Source of the DNA: Clostridia bacterium | GTDB lineage: Bacteria; Bacillota_A; Clostridia; Oscillospirales; QAKW01 | Direction: 5' to 3' | DNA length: 7,909 bases | Assembly: GCA_017396865.1 (NCBI GenBank) | Contig: JAFQKO010000169.1 | Coordinates: 1 to 7,909, forward strand | Shown: piece by piece, positions 1-6,304 of the stretch | How the letters are laid out: each line of letters starts with the position of its first letter | Numbering within the stretch: position 1 is the first letter of the stretch | Notes under the pieces: generated by a model | Databases searched by the model: none | Told to the model about the DNA's origin: nothing | Seen by the model: only the letters and a program-made list of their open reading frames with translations | Program-made: the position numbers and the translations under genes

Positions 1-614
1 TTGATTTCCTGACCGGTAAGCAGACCATCTTCCAATGTATGCGCCTCAATGAAGAGGTGATGAAGCGCGGCGGCCCCGAGCGGGATCCCGTTGACTACAA
101 GCACGAATATCTCCGCCGCCTGGAGATCCACATCAAGCACCGCAAGGAGGGCTTGGAAAACGGCACCCTCGCGCCGAGCGATCTGGTGGTGCCGGGCGCC
201 ATCGAGTTTGTCAATAAACTCAAGGAAAAGGGCATCCAATGCTACCTCGCCAGCGGAACCGACGAAAAGGACGTTCTTTATGAAGCAGGTCTTTTGGGGC
301 TGGATAAGGTCTTCGACGGGCACATCTACGGCGCCCACGACTACATGATCGATTGCTCCAAGGAGCTGGTCATCCGCTCGCTGATCGAGGAAAGCGGCCT
401 TAAGCCCGAGGAGCTGATCTCCTTCGGCGACGGCTACGTGGAGATCGAGCTGGTGGCACAGATCGGCGGCTACACCGTCGGCGTGGCCACCGACGAGGAG
501 CATAAATGCGGCGTCAACGACTGGAAGCGCAACCGTCTGCTCCACGCAGGCGCCTCCATGATCATCCCCGACTTTGCAGGCTACGATAAACTGATCGACT
601 ATATTATTAAATAA
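1..614 (+). CDS. HAD-superfamily phosphatase-like hydrolase, 5'-partial
   Basis: The reading frame is open from base 3, so the gene begins upstream of the window; an ATG at 39 is internal. What is visible is the C-terminal part of a haloacid-dehalogenase-fold hydrolase, a cytosolic family that usually removes phosphate from small metabolites. Counting from the codon at 39, motif II is LASGT (Ser72), a candidate motif III lysine is Lys108 in SKEL, and motif IV is FGDGYVE (Asp131, Glu135). Motif I (DxD, the nucleophile) must lie before the window, and the helical N-terminal stretch (DYKHEYLRRLEIH) fits a C1 cap. The next gene's ribosome site overlaps this stop codon, so it belongs to the same operon as the ECF subunit, DHS-like protein and PfkB kinase. 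A phosphoglycolate-phosphatase-like annotation would be usual, but the substrate is unknown. Confidence 0.85.
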   Translation, partial: DFLTGKQTIFQCMRLNEEVMKRGGPERDPVDYKHEYLRRLEIHIKHRKEGLENGTLAPSDLVVPGAIEFVNKLKEKGIQCYLASGTDEKDVLYEAGLLGLDKVFDGHIYGAHDYMIDCSKELVIRSLIEESGLKPEELISFGDGYVEIELVAQIGGYTVGVATDEEHKCGVNDWKRNRLLHAGASMIIPDFAGYDKLIDYIIK

Positions 615-627
615 GGAGAAAATAACC

Positions 628-1179
628 ATGAATACCAAAATTCTTGTTCGCCCCAAGCTGTCCGTTAAACTGCAGGTGCTGGCCACCTTCATCGCCGTGG
701 CTGCCGCCGTTGCGCTGCCGCAGGCTTGCCATCTGATCGGCCACGCCACCGGTACCGGCACCGGTCTGGGTGAGATGCTGCTGCCGATGCACCTGCCTGT
801 TCTGCTGGTGGGTCTTTTGGCCGGCCCCTATGCGGGCGCTGCCGCAGGCGCCCTCTCCCCGCTGGTAAGCTTCGCACTGACCGCCATGCCCGGCGCCGCC
901 ATGCTCCCCTTCATGGTGATCGAGCTCTGCGCCTACGGCCTGATCATCGGCCTGGTCCACGGCGCTAAAATGCCCACCCTCGCCAAGGTGCTGATCGCGC
1001 AGGTCGGCGGCAGAGCGGTGCGTGCCGTTGCGCTGCTGATCGCCGTTTACGCCCTCGGCATCTCCAACGTTGGCGTTGCCACCATCTGGATGAGCATCCC
1101 CGCAGGCATCCTCGGCATTGCGATTCAGCTTGTGATCCTCCCCGCCGTGATGGCCTTTGTACAGAGAAAAGGAGAATAA
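628..1179 (+). CDS. ECF transporter S component (substrate-binding membrane subunit)
   Basis: 183 residues, almost entirely hydrophobic, with about six membrane segments (roughly residues 14-36, 53-70, 71-88, 92-112, 119-145 and 152-177), matching the size and topology of S components of energy-coupling-factor vitamin importers. The stretch MHLPVLLVGLLAGPYAG at 54-70, followed by ALSPLVSF and AMPG and then an ELCAYGLIIGL helix, is typical of the general ECF_trnsprt family (PF12822 type). No EcfA or EcfT gene is present, so it would be a group II S component sharing an ECF module encoded elsewhere. AAGGAG at 613-618 lies 9 nt before the ATG and overlaps the HAD stop codon. The downstream kinase suggests that the imported compound is trapped by phosphorylation. 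That is inferred from context; the residues seen do not identify the ligand. Confidence 0.85.
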   Translation: MNTKILVRPKLSVKLQVLATFIAVAAAVALPQACHLIGHATGTGTGLGEMLLPMHLPVLLVGLLAGPYAGAAAGALSPLVSFALTAMPGAAMLPFMVIELCAYGLIIGLVHGAKMPTLAKVLIAQVGGRAVRAVALLIAVYALGISNVGVATIWMSIPAGILGIAIQLVILPAVMAFVQRKGE

Positions 1180-1182
1180 GCC

Positions 1183-2169
1183 ATGCCTTATCCCAAATTT
1201 GACCGTTCCCAACTGAACATTCTGCCGCTCAACGAGCGCATCCACGACGTTGACCTGAAAAAGGTCTATAAAGATCCCGCCACCCACGTTCCCACCTTTG
1301 AGCATCCCGCGCTGCCCGCCCTTGCCAAGGCAGTCTACGAGGGACGCAGAAAGCACGACGCCACCGTTCTGATGATGTACGGCGCCCACGTTATCCGCAC
1401 CGGCAACGCAGGCTACATGATCGAGCTGATGAAGCGGGGCTTGGTGACCCACTTTGCTACCAACGGCGCAGGCTCCATCCATGATTTTGAGTTTGCCATG
1501 ATCGGCGAGACCTGCGAGAGCGTTGCCAAATACATCTCCGAGGGTCAATTCGGCCTTTGGCAGGAGACAGGGCTGATCAACGACATCATCAAGGAGGCCG
1601 CCGCCGAGGGCTTAGGCTGGGGCGAGGCCATCGGCCGCTACATCTGGGAGCACAACTTCCCCTACCGCGAGCAGAGCGTGCTGGCGATGGGCTACCATTT
1701 AGGCGTTCCCTGCACGGTGCACATCGGCATCGGCAACGACATCATCCACGAGCACCCCAACTGCGACGGCGCAGCGATGGGCATCTGTTCCTACAACGAT
1801 TTTCTCATCTACACCCAAAGCCTGACCAAGCTGCAGCACGGCGCCTTCCTCAACTTCGGCTCGGCGGTTGCAGGCCCCGAGGTGTATCTGAAGGCCCTTT
1901 CGATGGTGCGCAACGTGGCCAAGCAGAAGGGCGAATCCATCAACAACTTCACCACCGCTGTTTTTGACCTTTTGGCCATCGACGACAGCGACAATACCAC
2001 CACCGCCCCCGACAAGAGCGATCCCCGCTACTACTTCCGCCCCTGGAAGACCATCCTTGCCCGCACCGTGGCCGACGGCGGCAAAAGCTACTACATCCGC
2101 GGCGAGCATCAGCAGACCGTTCCTGCGTTGGCCAAGCTGATCATGGATCTGGACGAGGAGGCAAAATAA
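1183..2169 (+). CDS. Deoxyhypusine-synthase-like protein of unknown substrate
   Basis: 328 residues, predicted soluble. It resembles the bacterial branch of the deoxyhypusine synthase family (PF01916-like), often annotated only as hypothetical. Notable blocks are MMYGAHVIRTG (64-74), THFATNGAGSIHDFEFA (89-105), GQFGLWQETG (121-130), VHIGIGNDIIHEHPNCDGAA (179-198), FLNFGSAVAGPEVYLKAL (222-239) and a C-terminal GGKSYYIRGEHQQTVPAL. The glycine-rich blocks would suit the NAD site of that fold. Bacteria lack eIF5A, so true deoxyhypusine formation is unlikely. Known bacterial relatives make polyamines such as homospermidine, but the sugar-kinase and phosphatase neighbours suggest a different NAD-dependent step. 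AAGGAG at 1169-1174 sits 8 nt before the ATG, and the next gene overlaps by 1 nt. The gene is certain. The family call is from recalled motifs and is moderate; the reaction is unknown. Confidence 0.7.
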   Translation: MPYPKFDRSQLNILPLNERIHDVDLKKVYKDPATHVPTFEHPALPALAKAVYEGRRKHDATVLMMYGAHVIRTGNAGYMIELMKRGLVTHFATNGAGSIHDFEFAMIGETCESVAKYISEGQFGLWQETGLINDIIKEAAAEGLGWGEAIGRYIWEHNFPYREQSVLAMGYHLGVPCTVHIGIGNDIIHEHPNCDGAAMGICSYNDFLIYTQSLTKLQHGAFLNFGSAVAGPEVYLKALSMVRNVAKQKGESINNFTTAVFDLLAIDDSDNTTTAPDKSDPRYYFRPWKTILARTVADGGKSYYIRGEHQQTVPALAKLIMDLDEEAK

Positions 2170-3197
2170 TGGACGCAAACAAAATTGCAACCGCCTTCAA
2201 AAAGGTGCCCGACTGCACCATTGTTGTTTTGGGCGACTACTGCCTTGATAAATATCTCTATTCCGACCCCGCCGAGGACGATATCTCGGTAGAATCGGGC
2301 AAGCCCGCCTGGCAGATCTACGAAAAGAAGATGGCGGCGGGCGTAGCCGGCACCATCACCAATAACCTCTGCGCCCTCGGCGCAAAGGTGATCTGCGTCG
2401 GCTTTGCGGGCAACGACGGCGAGGGCTTCGAGCTGATGCAGCAGCTTCGTAAGCTGGGCGCCAATACCGACCACATGATCCTCACCGCCGAGCTGGTGAC
2501 CGCAGCCTACGTCAAAACCATGCGCAAGACCGCCGACGGCTGGGCAGAGGATCTGCGGCTGGACTTCCGCAATCGCCAAAGCCCCTCCGAGGAGCTGGCC
2601 GATGCGCTGATCGCCGAATTTGAAAAGGCGGTCAAGAAGGCCGACGGCGTCATCATCTCCGACCAGTTCTATGAGCGCAACAGCGGTGTGGTCGGCGACT
2701 ATATGCGGGAGAAGATCAACGCGCTGGCAGGCGAGCTGACCATCCCCTTCTTGGTGGATTCCCGTGCCTTTGCGGCGGAATTCAAAAACGCCTTCGTCAA
2801 GTGCAACAACTATGAGCTGATGAAGTACTGCGGTGTTTCGGGCGATCCCGAAAGCCGCGCCGATATCCTCGCAGGCGGCGAACAGATGAAAAAGCTGACG
2901 GGGCGGGATCTTTTCATCACCCGCAATAAGGACGGCATCATGGTCTTTTCCGATCCCTTAAGCGAGATCCCCGCCTATCCCATCGAGCCGCCCTTCGACG
3001 TCACCGGCTGCGGTGATGCCTCCAATGCGGGCATCATCTTAGGGCTGACGGTAGGGCTCACCCCCGCCGAAGCGGCGGTGATCGCCTGTGCGGTCTCTTC
3101 GGTGACCATCCAACAGCTCGGCACCACCGGCACCGCCACCCCCGAGCAGGCAATGGAGCGGGTGCACGCCATCTGCGCCATGATCAACGAGGGCTGA
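2169..3197 (+). CDS. PfkB/ribokinase-family carbohydrate kinase, HldE kinase-domain-like
   Basis: 342 residues, the usual size of a single-domain PfkB kinase, which transfers phosphate from ATP to a sugar or nucleoside-like hydroxyl in the cytosol. The N-terminal strand VVLGDYCLDKYL (19-30) carries the substrate-side Asp23. An AGVAGTITNNLCALGAKV block (57-74) occupies the place of the first PfkB signature, with GFAGNDGEG after it. The second signature is DVTGCGDASNAG (277-288), with Asp283 as the expected catalytic base in the GCGD anion hole. The overall look (LGDYCLDKY start, KTMRK, DVTGCGD) is closest to the kinase half of heptose-7-phosphate kinases (RfaE/HldE). No nucleotidyltransferase domain follows. 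The start overlaps the preceding TAA (TAATG) with AGGAGG at 2156-2161, implying translational coupling. The substrate is unassigned; it is probably the product or precursor handled by the flanking DHS-like and HAD proteins. Confidence 0.9.
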   Translation: MDANKIATAFKKVPDCTIVVLGDYCLDKYLYSDPAEDDISVESGKPAWQIYEKKMAAGVAGTITNNLCALGAKVICVGFAGNDGEGFELMQQLRKLGANTDHMILTAELVTAAYVKTMRKTADGWAEDLRLDFRNRQSPSEELADALIAEFEKAVKKADGVIISDQFYERNSGVVGDYMREKINALAGELTIPFLVDSRAFAAEFKNAFVKCNNYELMKYCGVSGDPESRADILAGGEQMKKLTGRDLFITRNKDGIMVFSDPLSEIPAYPIEPPFDVTGCGDASNAGIILGLTVGLTPAEAAVIACAVSSVTIQQLGTTGTATPEQAMERVHAICAMINEG

Positions 3198-3200
3198 GCC

Positions 3201-3626
3201 ATGACCGATCTCGAAAACGCCAAACGGCGGCTGCCCGAAGGCTACACCGCCGTTTTATGTAAAGATACCGTCACCCATACCGCCACCAAGCGGGGCGTTG
3301 CGCCCCTTCTGGATTGGCTGGAGAGCCAAACCGCCCTCCAAGGCTTTTCCGCCGCCGATAAGGTGGTGGGCAAGGCGGCAGCGATGCTGTACGTGCTGCT
3401 GGGCGTGAAGGAGGTCTATGCCGACGTTATGAGCGAGCAGGCCGAGGCGGTTTTCAACCGCCACGGCATCGCCTGCAGCTACACCCTTTTGGTGCCGATG
3501 ATCCGCAACCGCACCAATACGGGCTTCTGCCCCATGGAGCAGGCCACCGCCGCCATCGACGATCCCCACGAAGCGCTCCGCGCCATCAAAACAAAGCTTG
3601 CAGAGCTGAAAAACAGTAATCGATAA
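3201..3626 (+). CDS. DUF1893 (TM1506-family) protein with cytidine-deaminase-like fold
   Basis: 141 residues, matching the length of Thermotoga maritima TM1506, whose structure has a cytidine-deaminase-like fold of unknown function. Family hallmarks visible are GYTAVLCKDT (14-23), KRGVAPLLDWL (30-40), AADKVVGKAAAMLYVLLGVKEV around 51-72, DVMSEQAE (75-82), and a C-terminal IRNRTNTGFCPME (101-113) with Cys110. The fold lacks the classic HAE...PCxxC zinc set, so deamination should not be assumed. It is the last gene of the operon, 3 nt after the PfkB stop. The codons for residues 51-141 plus about 80 bp beyond the stop are duplicated at 6006-6257. Its presence beside the kinase and transporter suggests a role in the same pathway, perhaps binding a nucleotide-like ligand; that is inference. 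Confidence 0.88.
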   Translation: MTDLENAKRRLPEGYTAVLCKDTVTHTATKRGVAPLLDWLESQTALQGFSAADKVVGKAAAMLYVLLGVKEVYADVMSEQAEAVFNRHGIACSYTLLVPMIRNRTNTGFCPMEQATAAIDDPHEALRAIKTKLAELKNSNR

Positions 3627-3707
3627 AAGACATCTTTCTTCTTTCTTGCTTTTTTTGTTTTTTTTGATATAATTAAATCAAACCATTTAAAAAACAAAAA
3701 CGAGGTA
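3351..3707 (+). repeat. Long direct repeat, copy 1 (intact)
   Basis: This 357-bp unit covers codons 51-141 of the DUF1893 gene, its stop, the poly-T tract, a TATAAT box and the AT-rich leader ending in CGAGGTA. Compared with copy 2 at 6006-6257 it is near-identical apart from two or more point differences (for example GGCAGCG versus GGCAACG, CGCGCC versus CGCGCT), T7/T8 runs versus T6/T6, and 102 extra bases at 3441-3542. Matching begins at GCCGCCGAT and stops abruptly after CGAGGTA. This copy is the ancestral one because it belongs to a complete gene. Confidence 0.93.
3646..3673 (+). promoter_or_regulatory. Putative SigA promoter with extended -10, in poly-T spacer (copy 1)
   Basis: TATAAT at 3668-3673 is preceded by TGA, an extended -10 (TGnTATAAT). 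TTGCTT at 3646-3651 is a fair -35 with a 16-nt spacer made of T-runs of five remaining T, G, eight T, then GA. A GAGG ribosome-site-like tetramer follows at 3702-3705. The promoter would originally have served a gene after DUF1893; that gene's 5' end is now replaced by the inserted peptidase fragment. No convincing GC stem precedes the T-runs, so they are not called as a terminator. Confidence 0.55.
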
Positions 3708-4888
3708 ACCACCCTTTATGATATTGATGGAAACACAACATATTATTCCGTCGACTTCTTCTTAAACAATTCTGCAAAAGGTTACGTTACTATAGCTGGA
3801 AATTTAAACTATACACAATGCGTTGAATTTTCTTTAGAAAACTCATCAAAACATTTTCTTGATGCAAAAAATGGTGTTTCGACCATTTATTATACTCCGT
3901 TTAACTTCTTTACCCACAGTCATGATTCAAACGTTTACCTTAACCAATTTGGAAAAAAATAGCGAAGAAACATATCGACGGCAAAATAATTAAAGGATCC
4001 TTGCTCAAAAACCGTTTCACCCTTCAAAGCGTGACTGCCGGAGACCCTTTCAATAAACACGATCAAGATTTCAACACAGAAGATATTATTTATTTCAAGG
4101 GTTCTTTTGAATGTCACCCAAAAGAGTATCTGTCTCTATTTGGTTACACCTTTGATCGTACCACAAGTTTTGGATCTCTCGAAAGTCAAATGGTGGCTGC
4201 AGGTACCTTCCACCCGATGTATGGCGAAGGTAGTGCTCCGTCTGATTTCTATTCTTTAACTAACGTTTCAAACCCGAATCATTGTTCAATAACAGCGATT
4301 TCTAACATTTTAAGGTATTGGAGGTCTATCTGCTGCTCAAATTATCCTTCGTCATATAATTCTCTCTTCGGAACCGTAGCTGTTCAAGCAGAATCGCCGG
4401 GTTATTTCGACAGAACCGCTCCTAATTCCTATTTTAATGGCAACGCATTAGATGTTATGCTCGCAACAAATCGCACATATGGATACGATGGTCGCGGTTT
4501 TTCGTGTTATGAAGCTGACTGGGGTTTTTTAAAAACATATATAGATAATAACTGGCCCATTTACATGAGTATTCATGATCGCACAACATTTACTGAGCAA
4601 ACTGTTATGGTTTATGATTCTCACGCAGTTGTTGCCTTTGCATATAATGTTTTACAAGCATACAAAGATGGGGAGGCGTATTTTCACACTTTTGTAAAAG
4701 TTTTCGATGGTTGGGGCGATTACCAAGTGTCTCCTCAGGATTTAGAAAACGCTACCGAAACAAATGCTCCGTATGGAGGAGGCGGCGTTCGCTATATCTC
4801 TTGGGATATGTTGGAATATTATATTTTGCCAATAGAAGGCGAGCCTATCGACGTAATAATGCACGCATTTTGTCCTTATCAAATTTAA
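3708..4888 (+). pseudogene. Secreted-type cysteine peptidase (C10/C39-like), 5'-truncated, frame break at A7
   Basis: Two frames together encode one protein. Frame A (about 3708-3962) gives a propeptide-like stretch LYDIDGNTTYYSVDFFL...GYVTIAG...CVEFSLENSS and ends in GGA AAA AAA TAG. The -1 frame continues from the same A-run as KIAKKHIDGKIIKGS and stays open to 4888. In that part, numbered from TTG 4001, the catalytic set appears as Cys95 (NPNHCSITAISNIL), His208 (DSHAVVAFAY) and Asp236 (VFDGWGD), as in C10/C39-type bacterial peptidases. Frame A has no ATG, GTG or TTG start: the signal peptide and early propeptide are missing exactly where the direct repeat ends. The ATG at 3718 is out of frame and stops after 15 codons. 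The active-site residues look intact, so decay may be recent. Base composition is more AT-rich than the operon. The frame break could instead be a slippage signal or a read error. Confidence 0.78.
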
Positions 4889-4900
4889 GGAGGCCGATTC

Positions 4901-5992
4901 ATGAAACATCTGTTCCCTGCATTTCTCGGAGTGCTCTTACTCCTGAGCGGTTGTGGTTTTGCACCTCAAACGACAGATGAAGCCTTCACCCCACCTAATA
5001 TCACGACCGAAAACCGCATCACTCCCATCGATATCCTTCCATCGGAGCAGCAGAATGATTGGTTTCTCTTTCAAGATCGCATTTATCAAAACCTCCTCGG
5101 CGAAGATGGCCATTGCTATGTAATTTCTGCGTCGATTCAAAACAACGGAGACGCAATTTGCTTGTTGAAGGGCGGGCAAATCTACGGGCAGGTCGGCTCC
5201 GTTCTGATCGCCGCCGGCAACGGCAAGCTTTTGGCGCTTGATTTGAGCAAGAAGCCCGTCCAATGGACGGTTCTTACCACCTATGATGCCGAGAAAATGA
5301 AGTTCTTATACTGTTTTTCCAACGAAACCACCTTTACCATCCTCTCTAAAACGAGCAATAACCCCACCGTGGAGCTACTGATCATCGATGTGCTGACCAT
5401 GACGCTAACAGTTCAACCGCGAGCGATTTCCGGCATGAATTCCGCGTGCTTTACCAACGGCACCCTTTACTTCACGCAACAATCGGATCGAGGGGCAACG
5501 CTACTGAAGGCAACGCCGATGCTGACGCAGATCGAAACCCTTGCAACCTTTGAAAGCGCCGGGATCTATTTGACAATCAATCAAAATCTGCTGTTCGCTT
5601 ATACACGCCAACTCGGGGTCGTTCCTCCAAGCAGCGGTCATGCCGCCACCATCCCTCTGAATCAAGAACGCCTCACTTGGATTTTTGATATCGAAAAAAA
5701 TCAACCGATGGACATCTCAACTTGGCAAGAGCAAGCCGACATATCGTTCCGCTATCTGTATAACGATTATTGCCTGACCCTCGATGAGGATCAATGGCAC
5801 GTTCGCGGCAATGATACAGAGCAAACCGTCCCCGCATCAAAAGATCGCCCGATTGGCTTCGCCGCCAATGAATACGGCATCGTTTTTGAACAGAAAGGCC
5901 TAAGCGTTCTCTCTTGGAAACATAATGATCAAACGCTCACTGCCCTTCGCTATTCGAATAAGTGTATCGAGCAACCTCTATACACACTTTAA
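4901..5992 (+). CDS. Putative secreted lipoprotein of unknown function
   Basis: 363 residues. The N-terminus is a short lipoprotein signal: Lys2-His3, a hydrophobic core, then the lipobox LSGC, with Cys18 as the predicted lipidated residue, so the protein should be anchored on the outer face of the cytoplasmic membrane. A Thr/Pro/Asn-rich linker follows to about residue 50. The rest is rich in short beta-strand-like units with turns (FQDRIYQNLLG, DAICLLKGGQIYGQ, GKLLALDLSK, NGTLYFTQQSDRG), suggestive of a beta-propeller-like fold, though I recognise no named family. AAGGAGG at 4887-4893 overlaps the peptidase stop and is 7 nt from the ATG, so the two genes were an operon before the insertion. 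The ORF is intact, unlike its partner. Base composition is intermediate between the peptidase relic and the 5' operon. Confidence 0.8.
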   Translation: MKHLFPAFLGVLLLLSGCGFAPQTTDEAFTPPNITTENRITPIDILPSEQQNDWFLFQDRIYQNLLGEDGHCYVISASIQNNGDAICLLKGGQIYGQVGSVLIAAGNGKLLALDLSKKPVQWTVLTTYDAEKMKFLYCFSNETTFTILSKTSNNPTVELLIIDVLTMTLTVQPRAISGMNSACFTNGTLYFTQQSDRGATLLKATPMLTQIETLATFESAGIYLTINQNLLFAYTRQLGVVPPSSGHAATIPLNQERLTWIFDIEKNQPMDISTWQEQADISFRYLYNDYCLTLDEDQWHVRGNDTEQTVPASKDRPIGFAANEYGIVFEQKGLSVLSWKHNDQTLTALRYSNKCIEQPLYTL

Positions 5993-6005
5993 GCTTGCAT
6001 CCCAT

Positions 6006-6179
6006 GCCGCCGATAAGGTGGTGGGCAAGGCGGCAACGATGCTGTACGTGCTGCTGGGCGTGAAGGAGGTCTATGCCGACGTTATGAGCGAGCAGGCCAC
6101 CGCCGCCATCGACGATCCCCACGAAGCGCTCCGCGCTATCAAAACAAAGCTTGCAGAGCTGAAAAACAGTAATCGATAA
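6006..6179 (+). pseudogene. DUF1893 gene remnant (duplicated 3' half)
   Basis: Encodes the C-terminal portion of DUF1893 from AADKVVGKAA to the natural stop, without a start codon or ribosome site of its own and without residues equivalent to 81-114 of the full protein. The 34-codon loss is in frame, so MSEQ joins directly to ATAAID. It removes the conserved NRTNTGFCPME block, so the fragment should not be functional. An ATG at 5925 inside the lipoprotein gene is in frame with it, but that chimera has no ribosome site. It marks the right end of the rearranged block. Confidence 0.87.
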
Positions 6180-6194
6180 AAGACATCTTTCTTC

Positions 6195-6223
6195 TTTCTT
6201 GCTTTTTTGTTTTTTGATATAAT
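6195..6223 (+). promoter_or_regulatory. Second copy of the extended -10 promoter
   Basis: The duplicated TGATATAAT (TATAAT at 6218-6223) survives, but the T-runs are shorter, so TTGCTT at 6199-6204 is only 13 nt from the -10. A weaker TTTCTT at 6195-6200 gives 17 nt. Any activity would run toward the convergent membrane-protein gene and produce antisense RNA; no sense gene follows. Confidence 0.35.
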
Positions 6224-6304
6224 TAAATCAAACCATTTAAAAAACAAAAACGAGGTAGCAATTTTTTCTTAAATTGGACGTTGTTCCGATCTATTAACTG
6301 CTTT

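Larger units (their letters stand above)
6006..6257 (+). repeat. Long direct repeat, copy 2 (diverged, internal 102-bp deletion)
   Basis: This 252-bp unit repeats 3351-3707 in the same orientation. It starts 13 bp after the lipoprotein stop and ends at CGAGGTA, after which the sequences part (AAC versus GCA). The size difference of 105 bp is fully explained by a 102-bp deletion plus T-runs that are one and two bases shorter. The deletion lies between two GAGCAGGCC 9-mers (in copy 1 at 3435-3443 and 3537-3545), a typical slippage or short-homology recombination product. Confidence 0.93.

Noticed and set aside
607..1548. Long minus-strand frames opposite the ECF and DHS-like genes (also 1699-2190, 2109-2579 and 3255-3569)
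   Set aside because: They are antisense shadows of well-supported GC-rich genes, with no ribosome sites and low-complexity Gly/His/Gln-rich products.
3627..3665. Poly-T tract after DUF1893 as an intrinsic terminator
   Set aside because: Only a 4-bp AT-rich stem can be drawn before it; the TGATATAAT that follows fits a promoter better.
5925..6179. 84-codon frame joining the lipoprotein 3' region (out of frame) to the DUF1893 remnant
   Set aside because: It has no ribosome site, starts inside another gene in a different frame, and is only the chance continuation of the duplicated fragment.
3351..6257. Composite transposon or integron bounded by the direct repeats
   Set aside because: The repeats are host gene fragments with no terminal inverted repeats, and no transposase, integrase or attC-like site is visible.
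6259..6276. CAATTT...AAATTG palindrome as terminator of the membrane-protein gene
   Set aside because: The stem has only six pairs, five of them A/T, with no flanking T-run outside it on the minus strand.
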